A stretch of DNA of 64,000 nt from Aldrovandia affinis (lineage: Eukaryota; Chordata; Actinopteri; Notacanthiformes; Halosauridae), in NCBI GenBank assembly GCA_029706075.1, contig JAINUG010000195.1, positions 494,501-558,500 on the forward strand, given 5' to 3'. Under the pieces are notes generated by a model. The model was given only the letters and a program-made list of their open reading frames with translations, was not told the DNA's origin and made no database searches. This document shows positions 11,130 through 22,145 of the stretch, in pieces (position 1 is the first letter of the stretch; each line of letters begins with the position of its first letter). Both the position numbers and the translations under genes were made by a program.

Positions 11130-11510
11130 CCATTTATATTTGACATTTTAAGCATTTAGCAGACGCTGTTATCCAGAGCAACTTACAAGATTAAGTGCAT
11201 TAAGACATGGTGTGATCAATCAACATAACGTAGCATAACATAACACATACCATTTAGTGGATGCTTTTATCCAAAGCGACTTACAGCAGTGAATGCATCA
11301 TTTTTCAGTATATGTGGTCCCAATTGGAATCGAACCCACAACCTAACCATTGCCAACGCCATGCTCTACCTACTGAGCCACACAGAACCACAGAACCATC
11401 AATCATTGTTCGCACAAGAGATCAGTGCAGTAATACAGTGATAGACATCGTTGTTGGCAGCTGCATACCATATCTGTCACACTGGGAAGGAAAAGGTTAG
11501 TAATTTATTT
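11130..11510 (-). mobile_element. L2-type LINE 3' end interrupted by a SINE
   Basis: The left part (11140-11222) and right part (11398-11510) are the two halves of one L2 3' end; the right half includes CTGTATTACTGCACTGATCT, the GATGTCTATCACTG block and the CCTTCCCAGTGTGACAG block in reverse. The interrupter is the SINE at 11223-11397, flanked by ATCAATCA on both sides (11215-11222 and 11398-11405), a clear target-site duplication. Confidence 0.9.
11223..11397 (-). repeat. tRNA-derived SINE-A nested in an L2 tail
   Basis: Minus-strand copy with tail ATTTAGTGGATGCTTTTATC, body TTCAGTATATGTGGTCCCAA, reversed B box and head CTGAGCCACACAGAACCACA. A CATAA-type simple tail (11223-11248) adjoins the duplication. 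Confidence 0.92.
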
Positions 11511-11794
11511 TTTTTTAGGAAGTTTTAAACAAGTATACATATACAAAAAGCAGTATTAAACATGTAGGCAGTGGTCATGACAATTGACTAGATGTACAGA
11601 ATTCAGTGCCATGATGACATATGCCAAGTAAGAGGGCCACAGTGCTCTTTGACTCCATAGTAATTCATTCGTGGTACAACTTACCAGGACTCAGAGTGGA
11701 GTCAGTGACCCTGTGAGAGTTCATGCTTGGCCTTGACACACTGCTGGAATGTGCTCTGCATTGTAGGTCAAATTAATGGCCTCTTCAAATATCA
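11511..11794. other. no gene recognised
   Basis: Nothing identifiable. Confidence 0.5.
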
Positions 11795-11950
11795 GTGGTT
11801 CTGTGTGACTTAGTTGGTAGAGCATGGCGTTGGCAATGCTTAGGTTGTGGGTTCAATTCCCACTGAAAAATTTATGCATTCACTACTGTAAGTCGCTTTG
11901 GATAAAAGCATCTGCTAAATGGCATATATTATTATATTATTATTATTATT
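11795..11950 (+). repeat. tRNA-derived SINE-A with (TTA)n tail
   Basis: Head GTGGTTCTGTGTGACTTAGT, B box GTGGGTTCAATTCC, tail TAAGTCGCTTTGGATAAAAG, then GGCATATATTATTATATTATTATT. The GGGACCACATATAC part of the body is missing. Confidence 0.9.
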
Positions 11951-12145
11951 CTCGTCATAAAGATTTCTTCTTCTTTTTTTTCATTTATTTCAGATCCCCC
12001 CCCAATTTGGTGGACAATTGTAGCCTCGATTGATTAAATGATGCCTGCATGCCTGCCTGTATGTGATCCTGTGTGGGTGGGTGGATGGAGGAGAAGAGAG
12101 GGCTGCTGTCCTGAGAGCCTACAGGACCTTGGACAGCAGCGGCCC

Positions 12146-12196
12146 TCTCACACACGCACACGCACGCGCACGGGCACGCACACGGGCACGCGCAAG
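12146..12196. repeat. CACG/CACA-rich microsatellite
   Basis: CACACACGCACACGCACGCG and similar units; overlapping frames on both strands are low complexity. Confidence 0.85.
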
Positions 12197-12342
12197 AGAG
12201 GCTGATCAGCGGTCGGTTCAGATGTTGCTCATTGCCTCTGACAGGCCATCCATAAAGACACAGCTGCCATGACCGAGGGAGAGAGGCTTTGGGCGACACG
12301 GAGAAAGTGGCGCTGATTTTTGTTTTTGGTTGCCCTAAGGCA

Positions 12343-12561
12343 GGCAGTGTGGTATAATGGTTAGGGAACTGGGCTTGTAACGTTAAGGTTGCAGGTTCAA
12401 TCCCCAGGTGGGACACTGCCGTTGTACCCTTGAGCTGAAGGTACTTAACCTGAATTGCTTCAGTAAATATCCAGCTGTATAAATGGATTGTAAAGAAATG
12501 TCAACTGTAAGTCGCTCTGGATAAGAGCGTCTGCTAAATGCCTGTAATGTAATGTAATGTA
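12343..12561 (+). repeat. tRNA-derived SINE-B, full copy
   Basis: Head GGCAGTGTGGTATAATGGTT, B box GCAGGTTCAATCCCC, then GGTGGGACACTGCCGTTGTA, ATCCAGCTGTATAAATGGAT and tail TAAGTCGCTCTGGATAAGAG CGTCTGCTAAATGCC with an AATGT repeat end. It shares its tail with the L2 elements. Confidence 0.92.
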
Positions 12562-14233
12562 GATGTAGGCTAGAGGATTTATTGAAGTGTACCTTTGTTT
12601 TTTAGGGCGCAGCGTCGTATTAAGGCAGGTCTCCATCGTATCGTATGAATATGAATATACGCCATTTAGCAGACGCTTTTATCCAAAGAGACTTGGGAAC
12701 CACATCGTATCGTGCGCACTAACGCAGGTTTAGCTGCATATTAGGTTTAGGCAATTCGCTTGCAGTGTGTGCATGGAGGTGCGTATCAGCTATTTTTCAG
12801 CAAATCTCCTGCTGTTCCTCTAAAATCTGTTTACGCTTTGCCCCCCGTTGTGCATATCCATCGCCACAACACGTTTTAATTCGGTAGCACGCAATTGCTA
12901 AAGTGGAGAATCGGAAAGTTTTCATGTTTGACGTGGGCAATCTATTTTTATTATTCCGGGAAATTCTGTGAATGCCATCGTTATAACGCCATTTGAACCA
13001 GGCAGTGTCTTAAAACGACTTTCAAATTATCAAATATCCTTGCTAAACGTTCTGCTAAATGAACTCACACAGAATGCAATGGTTGCTGGTTTTATTTCCC
13101 AAATGTTGTCTTGAGTTAATCACGACTCGCGTACATGTTGTGACTATCAAACCTCGACGAATGATGTGCTTAGACATTATAGCATCAAGTGGTTGTTTGA
13201 TTACTCGAGCTGAACTTTCTTTCTTTGATAAAAGTCGCTTTGGAAATAATAAGGAAGCGTCATGCTAAATTAAATCATTGTATTGTATCCAGAGGGCAAG
13301 TGTTAATCAGTTTAGGGAAAGCCACCTAAAGAACGGCGCAACCACAGTTAAATACCCTGTAGGTAAATCGTGCATCGGAATGTCGTTCGCAGCCTGGGAA
13401 AAAAGGTTTCTTTCCACGTGGAATCCGATACCCGCACATCTCAGGTGGGTGAGTCAGGTAACTGCCTTTCAAAGCAGGCTCGAGAGAAGTGTTGCGGACC
13501 GGAAACCCTCTTTCGCCTGAACGATCTCTCATTTTGAAACGCCTTGTTCTCCCTTCTCTCCTGCTAGTTGTGCGAGTTTCCCGCAGGACCCAAAATAAAT
13601 TGTTGTGGGAGCGGGACAATTTGGCGGGTGGGGACGCAGGCGGTCAGAGATCAAGAGCACGGGATAATTCCATGCGAAATCGTGTTTATTAATATAACTC
13701 TTTAACATGATCTGACCATTTTTGATGGACTTGTTCATGCACAGAGACATGGAACACTCTCAGCTTACGAAAAGCATTTATCAACAACAAGGGTTTCTGC
13801 TTTTATGCATTTTAATCAGATTTAACTGAGATTTAATTAAAAATGATTCGTCATCATACATTTTGGGGGATTAATTTGGCACCCATGCACCTATCCACTC
13901 ATAAATTTTTCTGCAATTTCTCGAGCTAATTCGTTTTATTTTATTCCGTCAACGCATCTACAATTCGGTAAAGGGTGGGTAGCCTTATTATCAGGCTAAA
14001 ATCTAAACGAGGCCGGCGGATGATCTGGTAAATCGCATGTGTGAGAGTCAGTTCTGCGGGAGTATACTGTGTTCAAACACTACATTCAGGTTTGTTGTTT
14101 AAGGGTCTTTTAAAGGAACGTAACAAATAGGCTATGTCAGGAGGTTCAGATTCAGTTTAGCTATTGAATACCTCTTTAACAAAATGGGAAATGTACTCCT
14201 GCATTTGACATAGAGGTGTGTAGCATCACCTAC
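12562..14233. other. no gene recognised; small repeat remnants
   Basis: A SINE-A tail piece on the minus strand (12655-12705). A decayed L2 3' remnant on the minus strand (about 13280-13370, with AAAGCCACC and CCCTGTAGGTAAATC shared with 3063-3345). The rest is unassigned; open frames at 13.3-13.7 kb match nothing I know. Confidence 0.45.
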
Positions 14234-14429
14234 CAGGGGTGTCAAACTCATTCCATCGAGGGCCCAGTGTGTGCAGGTTTTTGTTGCAACCAATGCACTA
14301 CACCAGGTGATTTCAATTAGGTTCCCTCCTTAGTTGAAGAAGTGAGCTAATTAGTGAAATCACCTGGTGTAGTGCATTGGCTAAAAACCTGCACACACTC
14401 GGCCCTCGATGGAATGAGTTTGACACCTG
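14234..14429. mobile_element. hAT-like MITE, almost entirely inverted repeat
   Basis: The arms, about 85 bp each, are near-perfect reverse complements: the left begins CAGGGGTGTCAAACTCATTC and the right ends GAATGAGTTTGACACCTG. CAGGGGTGTCAAA is a hAT-type terminus. The flanks TCACCTAC and TGACCTTC agree at 6 of 8 positions, consistent with a decayed 8-bp target duplication. Non-coding and able to fold as a long hairpin. Confidence 0.85.
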
Positions 14430-14734
14430 TGACCTTCACACTCCATTGGTACACAGTTCTGTTAGTTGTCTTGCTTTGATTTGGGCACGTGACTGCATGA
14501 AGTTGTTCGTTCCCCTCGTGAGGGCTTTGGAGGGGAGGTTCCGGAAGAAGGAGAGGAGGAGAAGTGGTGGCGGCAGTTTTAAGCGGTATTTGTCGTGTGA
14601 GTAACTAAAAGAGTGCTCTCTAACGAATTAACCCAAGACCTACAAACGGCGTTGTTAGTCCGACGGCTTATTTTCCCCCCATTTATAAAACTAAAAACGA
14701 ACCTAAAAAGAAGGTGTTGGTGTTCTGTTTCGCT
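14430..14734. other. no gene recognised
   Basis: Nothing identifiable; one short GC-rich block near 14520-14590. Confidence 0.5.
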
Positions 14735-15440
14735 CCAGGCATTGTTTTTCATTTAATGTTAGAAAGAGGCTTATTTCACAACTAGTTCTACCAATTATTG
14801 ACTATGCTGACATTGTTTACCAGAATGCTTCCAAAACTGAACTCCAGTCCCTTAATGTCACATATAACAGGCTCTGTAGATTCATACTAGGTTGTTCCTT
14901 TTTACACATCATTGCACTATGTTTGACTTACTTTGGCTTCCTCTTGATAAGAGGCGTCAATATCATTGGTTCCAATTTATTTTTAAACTATCCGTATTGT
15001 CTTAAACAACATTTTGTTCCCTATACATCTAATTATTCCCTTAGAAGCTCTGACCAGTCTCTTTTTACAGTCCCTCTGTTTCCAAAGATGTTGGCAAAAG
15101 CTTTTATGGTTCGGGCTCCCTCAGATTGGAATAGGCTACCCATAGATATTCGTTTGCTGACATCTTTTCGTGTATTCAAAAATGTTATTTTATCCTATCT
15201 CAAATCGGACTGTCGATGTTTCCAGTGATACAATTCAATGCATTTTTTTATTTTTTTTATTTCTATGACTAGGTTGTAAATTGTTTTTCCTGTCTGTTGT
15301 TGTCTGTGTTGTTTGTCACTGTTGTATCTTGGATTGTATTGTTTATGTTGTGATTGTTTGTTTGGGACCCCCTCTAAAACGAGATGGTTCATCTCAAGCG
15401 GTTTATCCTGTTTAATAAACAAATTTCAACTAAGAAAACC
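14735..15440 (+). pseudogene. non-LTR retrotransposon 3' part (ORF2 C-terminus and 3' UTR)
   Basis: Frames with small breaks read LPIIDYADIVYQNASKTELQ, then an intact stretch (14923-15228) with KQHFVPYTSNYSLRSSDQS and APSDWNRLPIDIR, which is the typical end of a LINE reverse-transcriptase polyprotein. A 3' UTR ending AATAAACAAATTTCAA follows. No endonuclease or catalytic RT motif remains. Clade not assigned. Confidence 0.75.
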
Positions 15441-15474
15441 ACCGTGCTGGCCATGCGGGCCAAACAGCCCGTTG

Positions 15475-15670
15475 GCAATGCTTAGGTTGTGGGTTCGATT
15501 CCCATTGGGGCCACATATACTGAAAAATGTATGCATTCACTGCTGTAAGTCGCTTTGGATAAAAGCATCCACTAAATGGTATATGTTATGTTATGCTACG
15601 TTATGTTGATTGATCACACCATGTATTAATGCACTTCATCTTGTAAGTTGCTCTGGATAAGAGCGGGCCG
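15475..15670 (+). repeat. SINE-A plus L2 tail composite, 5'-truncated
   Basis: A SINE-A body and tail (GTTGGCAATGCTTAGGTTGT .. AAAAGCATCCACTAAATGG) run through a TGTTATGCTACGTTATG simple tail into TTGATTGATCACACCATGTA and the L2 end TTGTAAGTTGCTCTGGATAA. The junction is the same as at 11130-11397 (opposite strand), so this is a second copy of the same composite. Confidence 0.85.
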
Positions 15671-16385
15671 AGGTCGGCCCTCACCTCTTCCTCCTCCCAC
15701 AACAACCTGGAGAAGGTGACTCGCACCCCCCCCCCTGGAAAGACGGTAAGAGGGGTGGGGGGTGGCGACTCGTTAAATGCAGCCGTGCCTATTTGTTTTA
15801 TTTACTCTTTTTTGTTTTCCTTTATATAACATTACACCATATTCATTGCATAACATACACCAGGTCAGGGCCTTATACTATGCCATCAGGTTTCCTAGCT
15901 GTAACCAGGCGGCTGTTTGTCTCGGTCGGTAGTTAGCTAGGAGGGTGTGGCCAGGTACACACAGCACCTGAGAATTTGGGTTCGTGACACATGTATAATT
16001 ATAAAGGCAATTATCTCAAAGGCAAAGAATGCCGCTGCCATTGTGACCGCTGATACAGGTATGCGTGGCATGCACCCTTGGTTGGAATTGCATATGTATA
16101 TGTATATGCGATGCGTCACAATAGATTGAATAGAAGATGTGTGTACATAGACAATTATGACATTGCCACGATTTGTAAAACATATCTGAGAACATGAACT
16201 GAACTGGGGAATCACTGTCAGACGTGCCAGCGTCTGGGTGCTGTCATTCTACTGGTCGGGGGAGTGTTTATACGATCCTGTTTGCGTGATCAGGCACTCA
16301 AACAACCCAACATCGCCATCTTGTGGATTCCTTTGGTAAAAGTGCTTGTCACAGTGAACACTTCTTTGTTTTCATACAGCTTTTT
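15671..16385. other. no gene recognised
   Basis: C-run at about 15726-15740, otherwise unassigned. Confidence 0.45.
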
Positions 16386-16765
16386 ATTATTATTATTTAT
16401 TTCAGATTTTGTCCCGTTTTTTTCTGGCCAATTGTACCCCTCTATTTCTTCAATTCACCCTCCCCCACGAGCCCGCGGGCCGCAACTACGGGACTAGCCA
16501 CTACCCCGGGTCCAGCAACGAACTGCTTCCTTCGAAACGGAACTCACCTATTCATTTTGCCCACAGGGAAACCTTTACGTGCTTTTCATGCTTTTCATGC
16601 TGGCTTCCCTCCCTGCTCACTGGGGTGGACAGCCAATTGCTGCCCCCTAGTGGCACTCCCAGCCAGAGCCGGGCTGGTGCAGCTGGGGAATCGAACCCCA
16701 GCCACAGTGGGCAACGTGCACTCCGGGCGAGTGCTTTTACTGTTACGCCCTCCAGGGGCCCTCAT
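16386..16765 (-). repeat. tRNA-derived SINE-C
   Basis: Minus-strand copy of the family with GGCTGTCCACCCCA, a B box (GGGGTTCGATTCCCC) and an A-rich end with AAATCTGAAATAAA. The long frames on the plus strand here come from this repeat. Confidence 0.8.
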
Positions 16766-17534
16766 AAAGCTTTCCTTTTCAAGGTTTTTTTCAATTTGCC
16801 AAGCTATACGTATTAATACTTTCTGAGATTTTGGATACTATTGAGTACAATTGTTTGATATATCATTTTATATATACTATAGTATATCGAAGACATCAAA
16901 GATATTGATGATCTTTTAAAAATGCTCTTCAATCTTACCGCCCTATAACTTTGTAATAAACTCAAATAAACATGTCATAAATAATAATCTGACATTGCTA
17001 GCCATAAATCTGAAGCTGTGCACTGCAAGGTGTGAGGGAGTTATTTTTGTACAAAGGAAGGTGGAATGTGCAGGGCGAGACGATCATCTTTATAATATTG
17101 TAAAATGAAGAACGGGTCTGTAAACACTTGTGGCCTACATCCAAACTGTACTGCCACCCATACAGTGCGGTCACACCTCCAACCAGCCTGCTTGTGCACT
17201 GCAATATTGATGGCACATCCTCCATCTGCCATCGTGCTGGAACAGAGTGAACTCACCACTGAACATGACGTGTGGCCAGTTTGTGTTGGATCGTCTGTGT
17301 GCTGTGCCCAGGAGCTGCAGCTCTGAGCCAGCCGGTCCCAGCAGCACCAGGCCAGTGCATACGGCACACAGCCTGCTCTGACGCCTTCCTCCCACTGCAG
17401 CTTGTTAGGCCGGACATTGTCTCAAAAATATTAATCCACAAACTTGAAATGGTAGAATAAATGATTGGTTTTGTCCCAAATACTTGTTTTATACGTATAT
17501 ATTTTTTAATTTTTATTTTAAAAAAATAGTGTTG
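16766..17534 (-). other. mostly unassigned; probable Tc1-like remnant at 17080-17330
   Basis: On the minus strand around 17280 one frame reads HVMFSGEFTLFQHDGRWRM, resembling the first-Asp region of Tc1-like transposases (normally MFSDES-type) with Asp changed to Gly. No inverted repeats seen. Low-confidence assignment. Confidence 0.35.
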
Positions 17535-17905
17535 TTGGGCTGGCAGATAGCGTAGCGGTCTAACGCACCACACTTTGGCTGGTCCGGTGTGGTGTGCGCT
17601 GCCTGTCAGGGACGCGATTCAAAACCCGCGTCTCTACCAGACCGGCCCTGGTCGTCAGCCCCGATCGGAGGCGGCGTTTGGCTGTCCGCCCCAGGGGGAG
17701 GGGGGAGGGTGAGCCGACACGAGTCCGTCGAGGAGCAGGAAAAAGGCGTCCGTGGTAGAATTCCATCTCGGAAGAGGTGGATAAAATCGGCCAGGAAATA
17801 GTGTCTCGACCCAGAGGACGGGCGGCAGACTCGTAGGGGTGGGGAATTGAGATAAATAGAGGGTATAATTGGCAACCAAATTGGGAGGAAAAAAAAAAAT
17901 AATAA
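17535..17905 (+). repeat. tRNA-derived SINE-C
   Basis: Head GGCTGGCAGATAGCGTAGCG, degenerate B box GGACGCGATTCAAAACCC, core TTTGGCTGTCCGCCCCAGGG, end TATAATTGGCAACCAAATTG and an A-rich tail. Confidence 0.85.
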
Positions 17906-18355
17906 TAATTATAATAATAGTGTTGTGTCATGCACAAATCTGTCCCATTGCCAAGCGATATTTAAAAAAAGTATAACCCACTACATCCTCTCTCTCTTTC
18001 CTTTCTACTACATCTATCCATCCATCTGTCCCTTCACCCTCCATCCAAACTGATGATGTCATTCATAATATTCTACTGCAAGGCTATTAGAATTGCCTGA
18101 ATTACAATACTTTACCAAGTACTGTATTAAAACTGAGTATTATAATACAAGGTATTATGAAAAACTCATAAAACTCTCAGCTTTTAAAATGTGCTTTTTG
18201 TAGCCATGGTCAAAGGTGTAGAAAAAGGTATGTTTGCATCCACATTTGCTAATTTGGGTAAATAATTCTACCACGTTTGATATGATGGTGTGAAGATGGA
18301 TTTTTAAAGTACAGTAAGCATTTGTGAATACAAATACACAGCTGATGATATGTGA

Positions 18356-18389
<34 letters not shown>

Positions 18390-19332
18390 ATATGACCTTG
18401 GATATATTGGATAAAGTGTTCCAAGGTTATTGGCTCATTATTCAGTCATTTCCATAACAATGAAATAGAAATGGCCTAACTTACTTAATGTTGGGACTGA
18501 TTGAGAGTCACAGACACACAATATCATCATAAAAGTAATATCTTGGCAGAATCGGCAGAAAATGAATCTCACACTTTGATAGAAAAACTGCTTGGAGATT
18601 ATGTGCGTAACAGGATGATGTCACATTTTAAAATAGTACAGTTCTGCAAGGACAGTGTCCATAAAAATGTCTGACCCACTTTTCAATCGATACATCTCAG
18701 TGAAATACTGTATACCAGCTTGGTTATTTCTGTACTGTATGTTGATTTCTGTTTATATTCAATGTAGGATGAACGTTTTATGTTATGCAATGAAATGGAC
18801 AACATGTATAATACACATATTTTTTCACATAATTACTTTCTACGTCAAGACATCAGCAAATGAACAAACAAGTGTCTTAATTCTGCAAAAATATCCCACA
18901 TGCAGAAACAGCCAAGACTATATATTTACAATCTATTGAGAAGTAAACTTTTGTTGGATTAATAATGGGTTTTTTTATCCATTATCATTATTGTTGAGTA
19001 ATTAGAAGCAATTATTCGTTATTACATGTTACTACTTTATACACCATAATGTTGCTCACTGTTCGTGGGATAATCATAAAACTTCATATTTACTCATTAT
19101 TAGTAATGTTTCATGATTGCTTTATCATTTTTATTGTACAAAGATGTGTATGGTAAAGGCTGTCTGGGTTATTTGGGATGGCAATTAACCCCTGCAACCA
19201 CTAGAGGGCCCTCTTGCTAAATCTGGAACCTTGATAGGCTGATACTGTAGTGTTACACTAAACATCTCAATTTGCATCTCACCATGGTTTTATTTTGACT
19301 GGCATGCTAAGATATAGCCAAACTAATTTCAT
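17906..19332. other. no gene recognised
   Basis: (TG)n/(AG)n microsatellite at 18354-18390. No coding exon or repeat family recognised. Confidence 0.45.
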
Positions 19333-19634
19333 TACAGTTTTTCACAATTGTTAACACACAAAAAACAAAAATTCGGCACAATTTGCACAACCTTGACTTC
19401 ATGTACCAATCGCTCGACCCAATTTGGCACTACTTCACACTCCCTTATCTGCATTAGACTCTGACTTTCCTTCTTTACACTCTGATGTCAATTACACATC
19501 ACCTTGTTGTCAAAACACTACACACAATGTTCAGTTGTTGCACACACTTCTCAAGTAAAATCTCAAAGCATCAACCTACAACACACAAATAGTCAAATCT
19601 CTAAACATTCAGGTCTGTTGAGCAATTTGCAAGA

Positions 19635-21085
19635 GTGAGAGGTGGAGGAGGAGGAGGAGGAGGAGGAGGAGGAGGGAGAGGAGGAGGAGAAGGAGGAGGA
19701 GGAGGAGGGAGAGGAAGAAGAGGAAGACGAGGAGGAGGAGGAGGGAGAGGAAGAGGAGGAGGAGAAGGAGGAGGAGGAGGAGGAGAAAGAAGAAGGAGAA
19801 CGGTCATCTCTAATGAGATTCGGGCCACTGTGGTAGACCATGTGCTCAACCATGGTTTGAGCATGAGGGAGGCTGGCCAGAGGGTCCGACCAAATCTCAG
19901 CCGCTTTACAGTTGCTGCCATCATTAGAACCTTCAAGAAAGAGAACAGGTATTTCTCTTTTTTTTTGTGTACTGTAATACTGCATATCAATAGAATACAG
20001 TGTGCTCACAGTATTTGTATTTTGCAGGACTGAAAGAGAACCACACCGTGGAGGAAGAACACGCACTTTCACAGTCGAACAGGAGACTGAAATTGTAAAT
20101 ATGGTTTGTGAGAACAATGCTATCACACTCCGACAGATACAAACTAGGATCCTGGCTGACCATGCTACATTCAGGAACGTCCAGACCATCAGCCTCTCTA
20201 CATTGGACCGTATTCTTCGCAGGAATGCCATGCGGATGAAACAGGTGTACAGGGTCCCATTCGACCGAACACAGACCGCGTCAAGGAGTTACGGAGAGAG
20301 TTTGTGCTTGTAAGTCCCATACATTCAGCACTGACACATGCATGTATTGTACCTGTAATCCAATATTGTCCCTTTTCTACAGTGTCTCACTGTAGCCCAC
20401 AGTGTTGACCTCTCTGTGTCCATACTGTAACTCGCATTCTCATTCTGTCTGTTTCAGCGGATCCAGGAGCATGACACAGCTAATGAGGTATACGAGTATA
20501 TCTTCATTGATGAGGTTGGATTCAACCTGGCGAAGAGGAGGCGCCGGGCAGAAATGTCATTGGCCAGCGGGCCATTGTTGAGGTCCCCGGCCAGCGTGGG
20601 GAACATCACAATGTGTGCTGCAATGAACCACCATGGGATCCTGCACCATCATGCCCACCTAGGGGCCTATAACACTGCCCGTCTCCTCGCCTTCCTGGAT
20701 GGCCTGCATGACCTGCTGGTACCACCTGGCCAGATAGATGGCCCACAGCGGATCGATCCAACGTCATCTGGGACAATGTGAGCTTCACCGGGCTGCTCAA
20801 GTGCATGAGTGGTTCCAGGACCACCCACATTTTTCCGTTCTATACCTTCCACCTTATTCTCCTTTCCTGAATCCCATTGAGGAGTTTTTTCAGCTTGGAG
20901 GTGGAAGGTATATGAACGAACCTACAGGGCCGGTCCCACTGCTCCAGGCCATGGAGGAGGCTTGTGGCGACGTGAGTGTTGAGGCCTGTCAGGGCTTCAT
21001 GCGCCACTCGAGGCGTTTCTTCCAACGCTGCTTGGACAGGAGAACGTTGCCTGTGATGTGGATGAGGCCCTCTGGCCAGACATGA
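19635..21085 (+). pseudogene. DD35E mariner-type transposase, spliced and decayed
   Basis: Order: a Gly/Arg-rich start encoded by a (GGA)n tract (19639-19800); VISNEIRATVVDHVLNHGL (HTH); a probable intron 19949-20027 (GTATTT..TTTGCAG); RTFTVEQETEIVNMVCENNA; LDRILRRNAMRMKQVYRVP; a frameshift near 20268; a second probable intron 20310-20457 (GTAAGT..TTTCAG); YEYIFIDEVGFNLAKRRR (first Asp); two compensating frameshifts; WDNVSF (second Asp) with a one-base loss just after it; then YLPPYSPFLNPIEEFF (Glu). Allowing for that shift, 35 residues separate Asp and Glu. At least four frame breaks make it non-functional. Confidence 0.82.
19639..19802. repeat. (GGA)n / (GAA)n purine tract
   Basis: An uninterrupted purine-rich strand inside the transposase start; the deduced Gly/Glu/Arg or Pro/Ser homopolymers in other frames are artefacts of the repeat. 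Confidence 0.95.
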
Positions 21086-21514
21086 ACCGGAGGAGTGATG
21101 CCTAATTTATTTTTGTGAAGGGGGAGGGGGGGTTGAGAAACTTTTTTGCTGCATATTTGTGTGCTGTTTTATGTTTGACTATGAACAAAGTAGGCCTACA
21201 CTGAGACATTTTCAAAAGGAGAAATGGCTCATTCTCCAGAGTCATTGTCATTCATATGGTGTGTTCCATTTCTATGATTGTGTTTTAAATTTTGCACTTC
21301 AGTGTGCTGTAAATAGTGTGCAGCAAATGCTTAGTTGTGTGTACCAAATGAAAACATGAGTTCCATTTTGTGAACAGTTAAGAGATTTGATGGCAAAGAG
21401 TCATCTTGCAAAGGGAGTGTCAGGTTTAGAATTTTGTGTGTGAGGTTTTCAGTTTTGTGTGTGCAGTTTTGAGAAAGCCGTTATTGTTTTTAATTGTGAA
21501 AACTGTAAAAGAAA

Positions 21515-21845
21515 TGGCCAGCACGGAGACCGGGGTTCAATTCCCCGTCTCGCCAGAGTCTGCTCTGGCCGGAAGCGCCACCAGGGGCGGCGATTGGCTG
21601 TCCGCCCCAGGGAGGGGGGAGGGAAGCCGACATGAGGTTCGCTGCGTATAAGAGTGGCCCTGTAGTACCGGGTTACGGTCGACGACTTGGTGAGTGCAGT
21701 CTCGAAAGAGGCGTCGGGTCGCCTTCGTCACTACCGGTCGCAGGACTACGGCAGCGAAATCACATTACTAGGGGGGGATTGACATAGAAATAGCGGGTCT
21801 AATTGGCTACCAAATTGGGAGAAAAATGGTAGAAAAAGAAATGGC
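21515..21845 (+). repeat. tRNA-derived SINE-C
   Basis: Contains B box CGGGGTTCAATTCCCC, core GATTGGCTGTCCGCCCCAGG, GCAGGACTACGGCAGCGAAA and end AATTGGCTACCAAATTGGGA GAAAAATGG. It lies 8 bp beyond the mariner's right end. Confidence 0.88.
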
Positions 21846-21923
21846 CAGACACATTTCTACTGGCGTTCAGTACATAACTGTCTTTAGTAAGAATTCCTTA
21901 TTATGTACTAACTTGACAGACAC

Positions 21924-22145
21924 TCCAGAGTAATGTAGTCTAATGGTTAGGGAGCTGGGCTTGTAACTCAGAGGTTGCAGGTTCAATTCCCAGGTGGGAC
22001 ACTGCCGTTGTACCCTTAGCCTCAATTGCTTCAGTAAAATATCCAGCTGTATAAATGGATTGTATGTAAAGAAATGTAAACTGTGTAAGTCACTCTGGAT
22101 AAGAGCGTCTGCTAAATGCCTAAAATGCAATGTAATGTAAATGTA
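21924..22145 (+). repeat. tRNA-derived SINE-B
   Basis: Copy like 12343-12561: TAATGGTTAGGGAGCTGGGC, B box GCAGGTTCAATTCCC, GACACTGCCGTTGTACCC, tail GGATAAGAGCGTCTGCTAAA and an AATGTA end. Confidence 0.9.

Larger units (their letters stand above)
19333..21507 (+). mobile_element. intron-bearing DD35E mariner-type transposon
   Basis: Terminal inverted repeats: TTACAGTTTTTCACAATTGT at the left and, reversed, TTACAGTTTTCACAATTAAA at the right, each with a TA duplication (19333-19334, 21506-21507). The interior encodes a broken transposase with apparent introns. Subterminal regions are rich in ACACAC/GTGTGT motifs. Related elements with a Gly/Arg-rich N-terminus are common in fish. About 2.2 kb, apparently full length but inactive. 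Confidence 0.88.

Noticed and set aside
16323-16826. 167-codon plus-strand frame
   Set aside because: Runs through a reversed tRNA-derived SINE.
19593-20231. Minus-strand frames with long Ser or Pro runs
   Set aside because: Antisense of the (GGA)n tract and of the transposase; no independent support.
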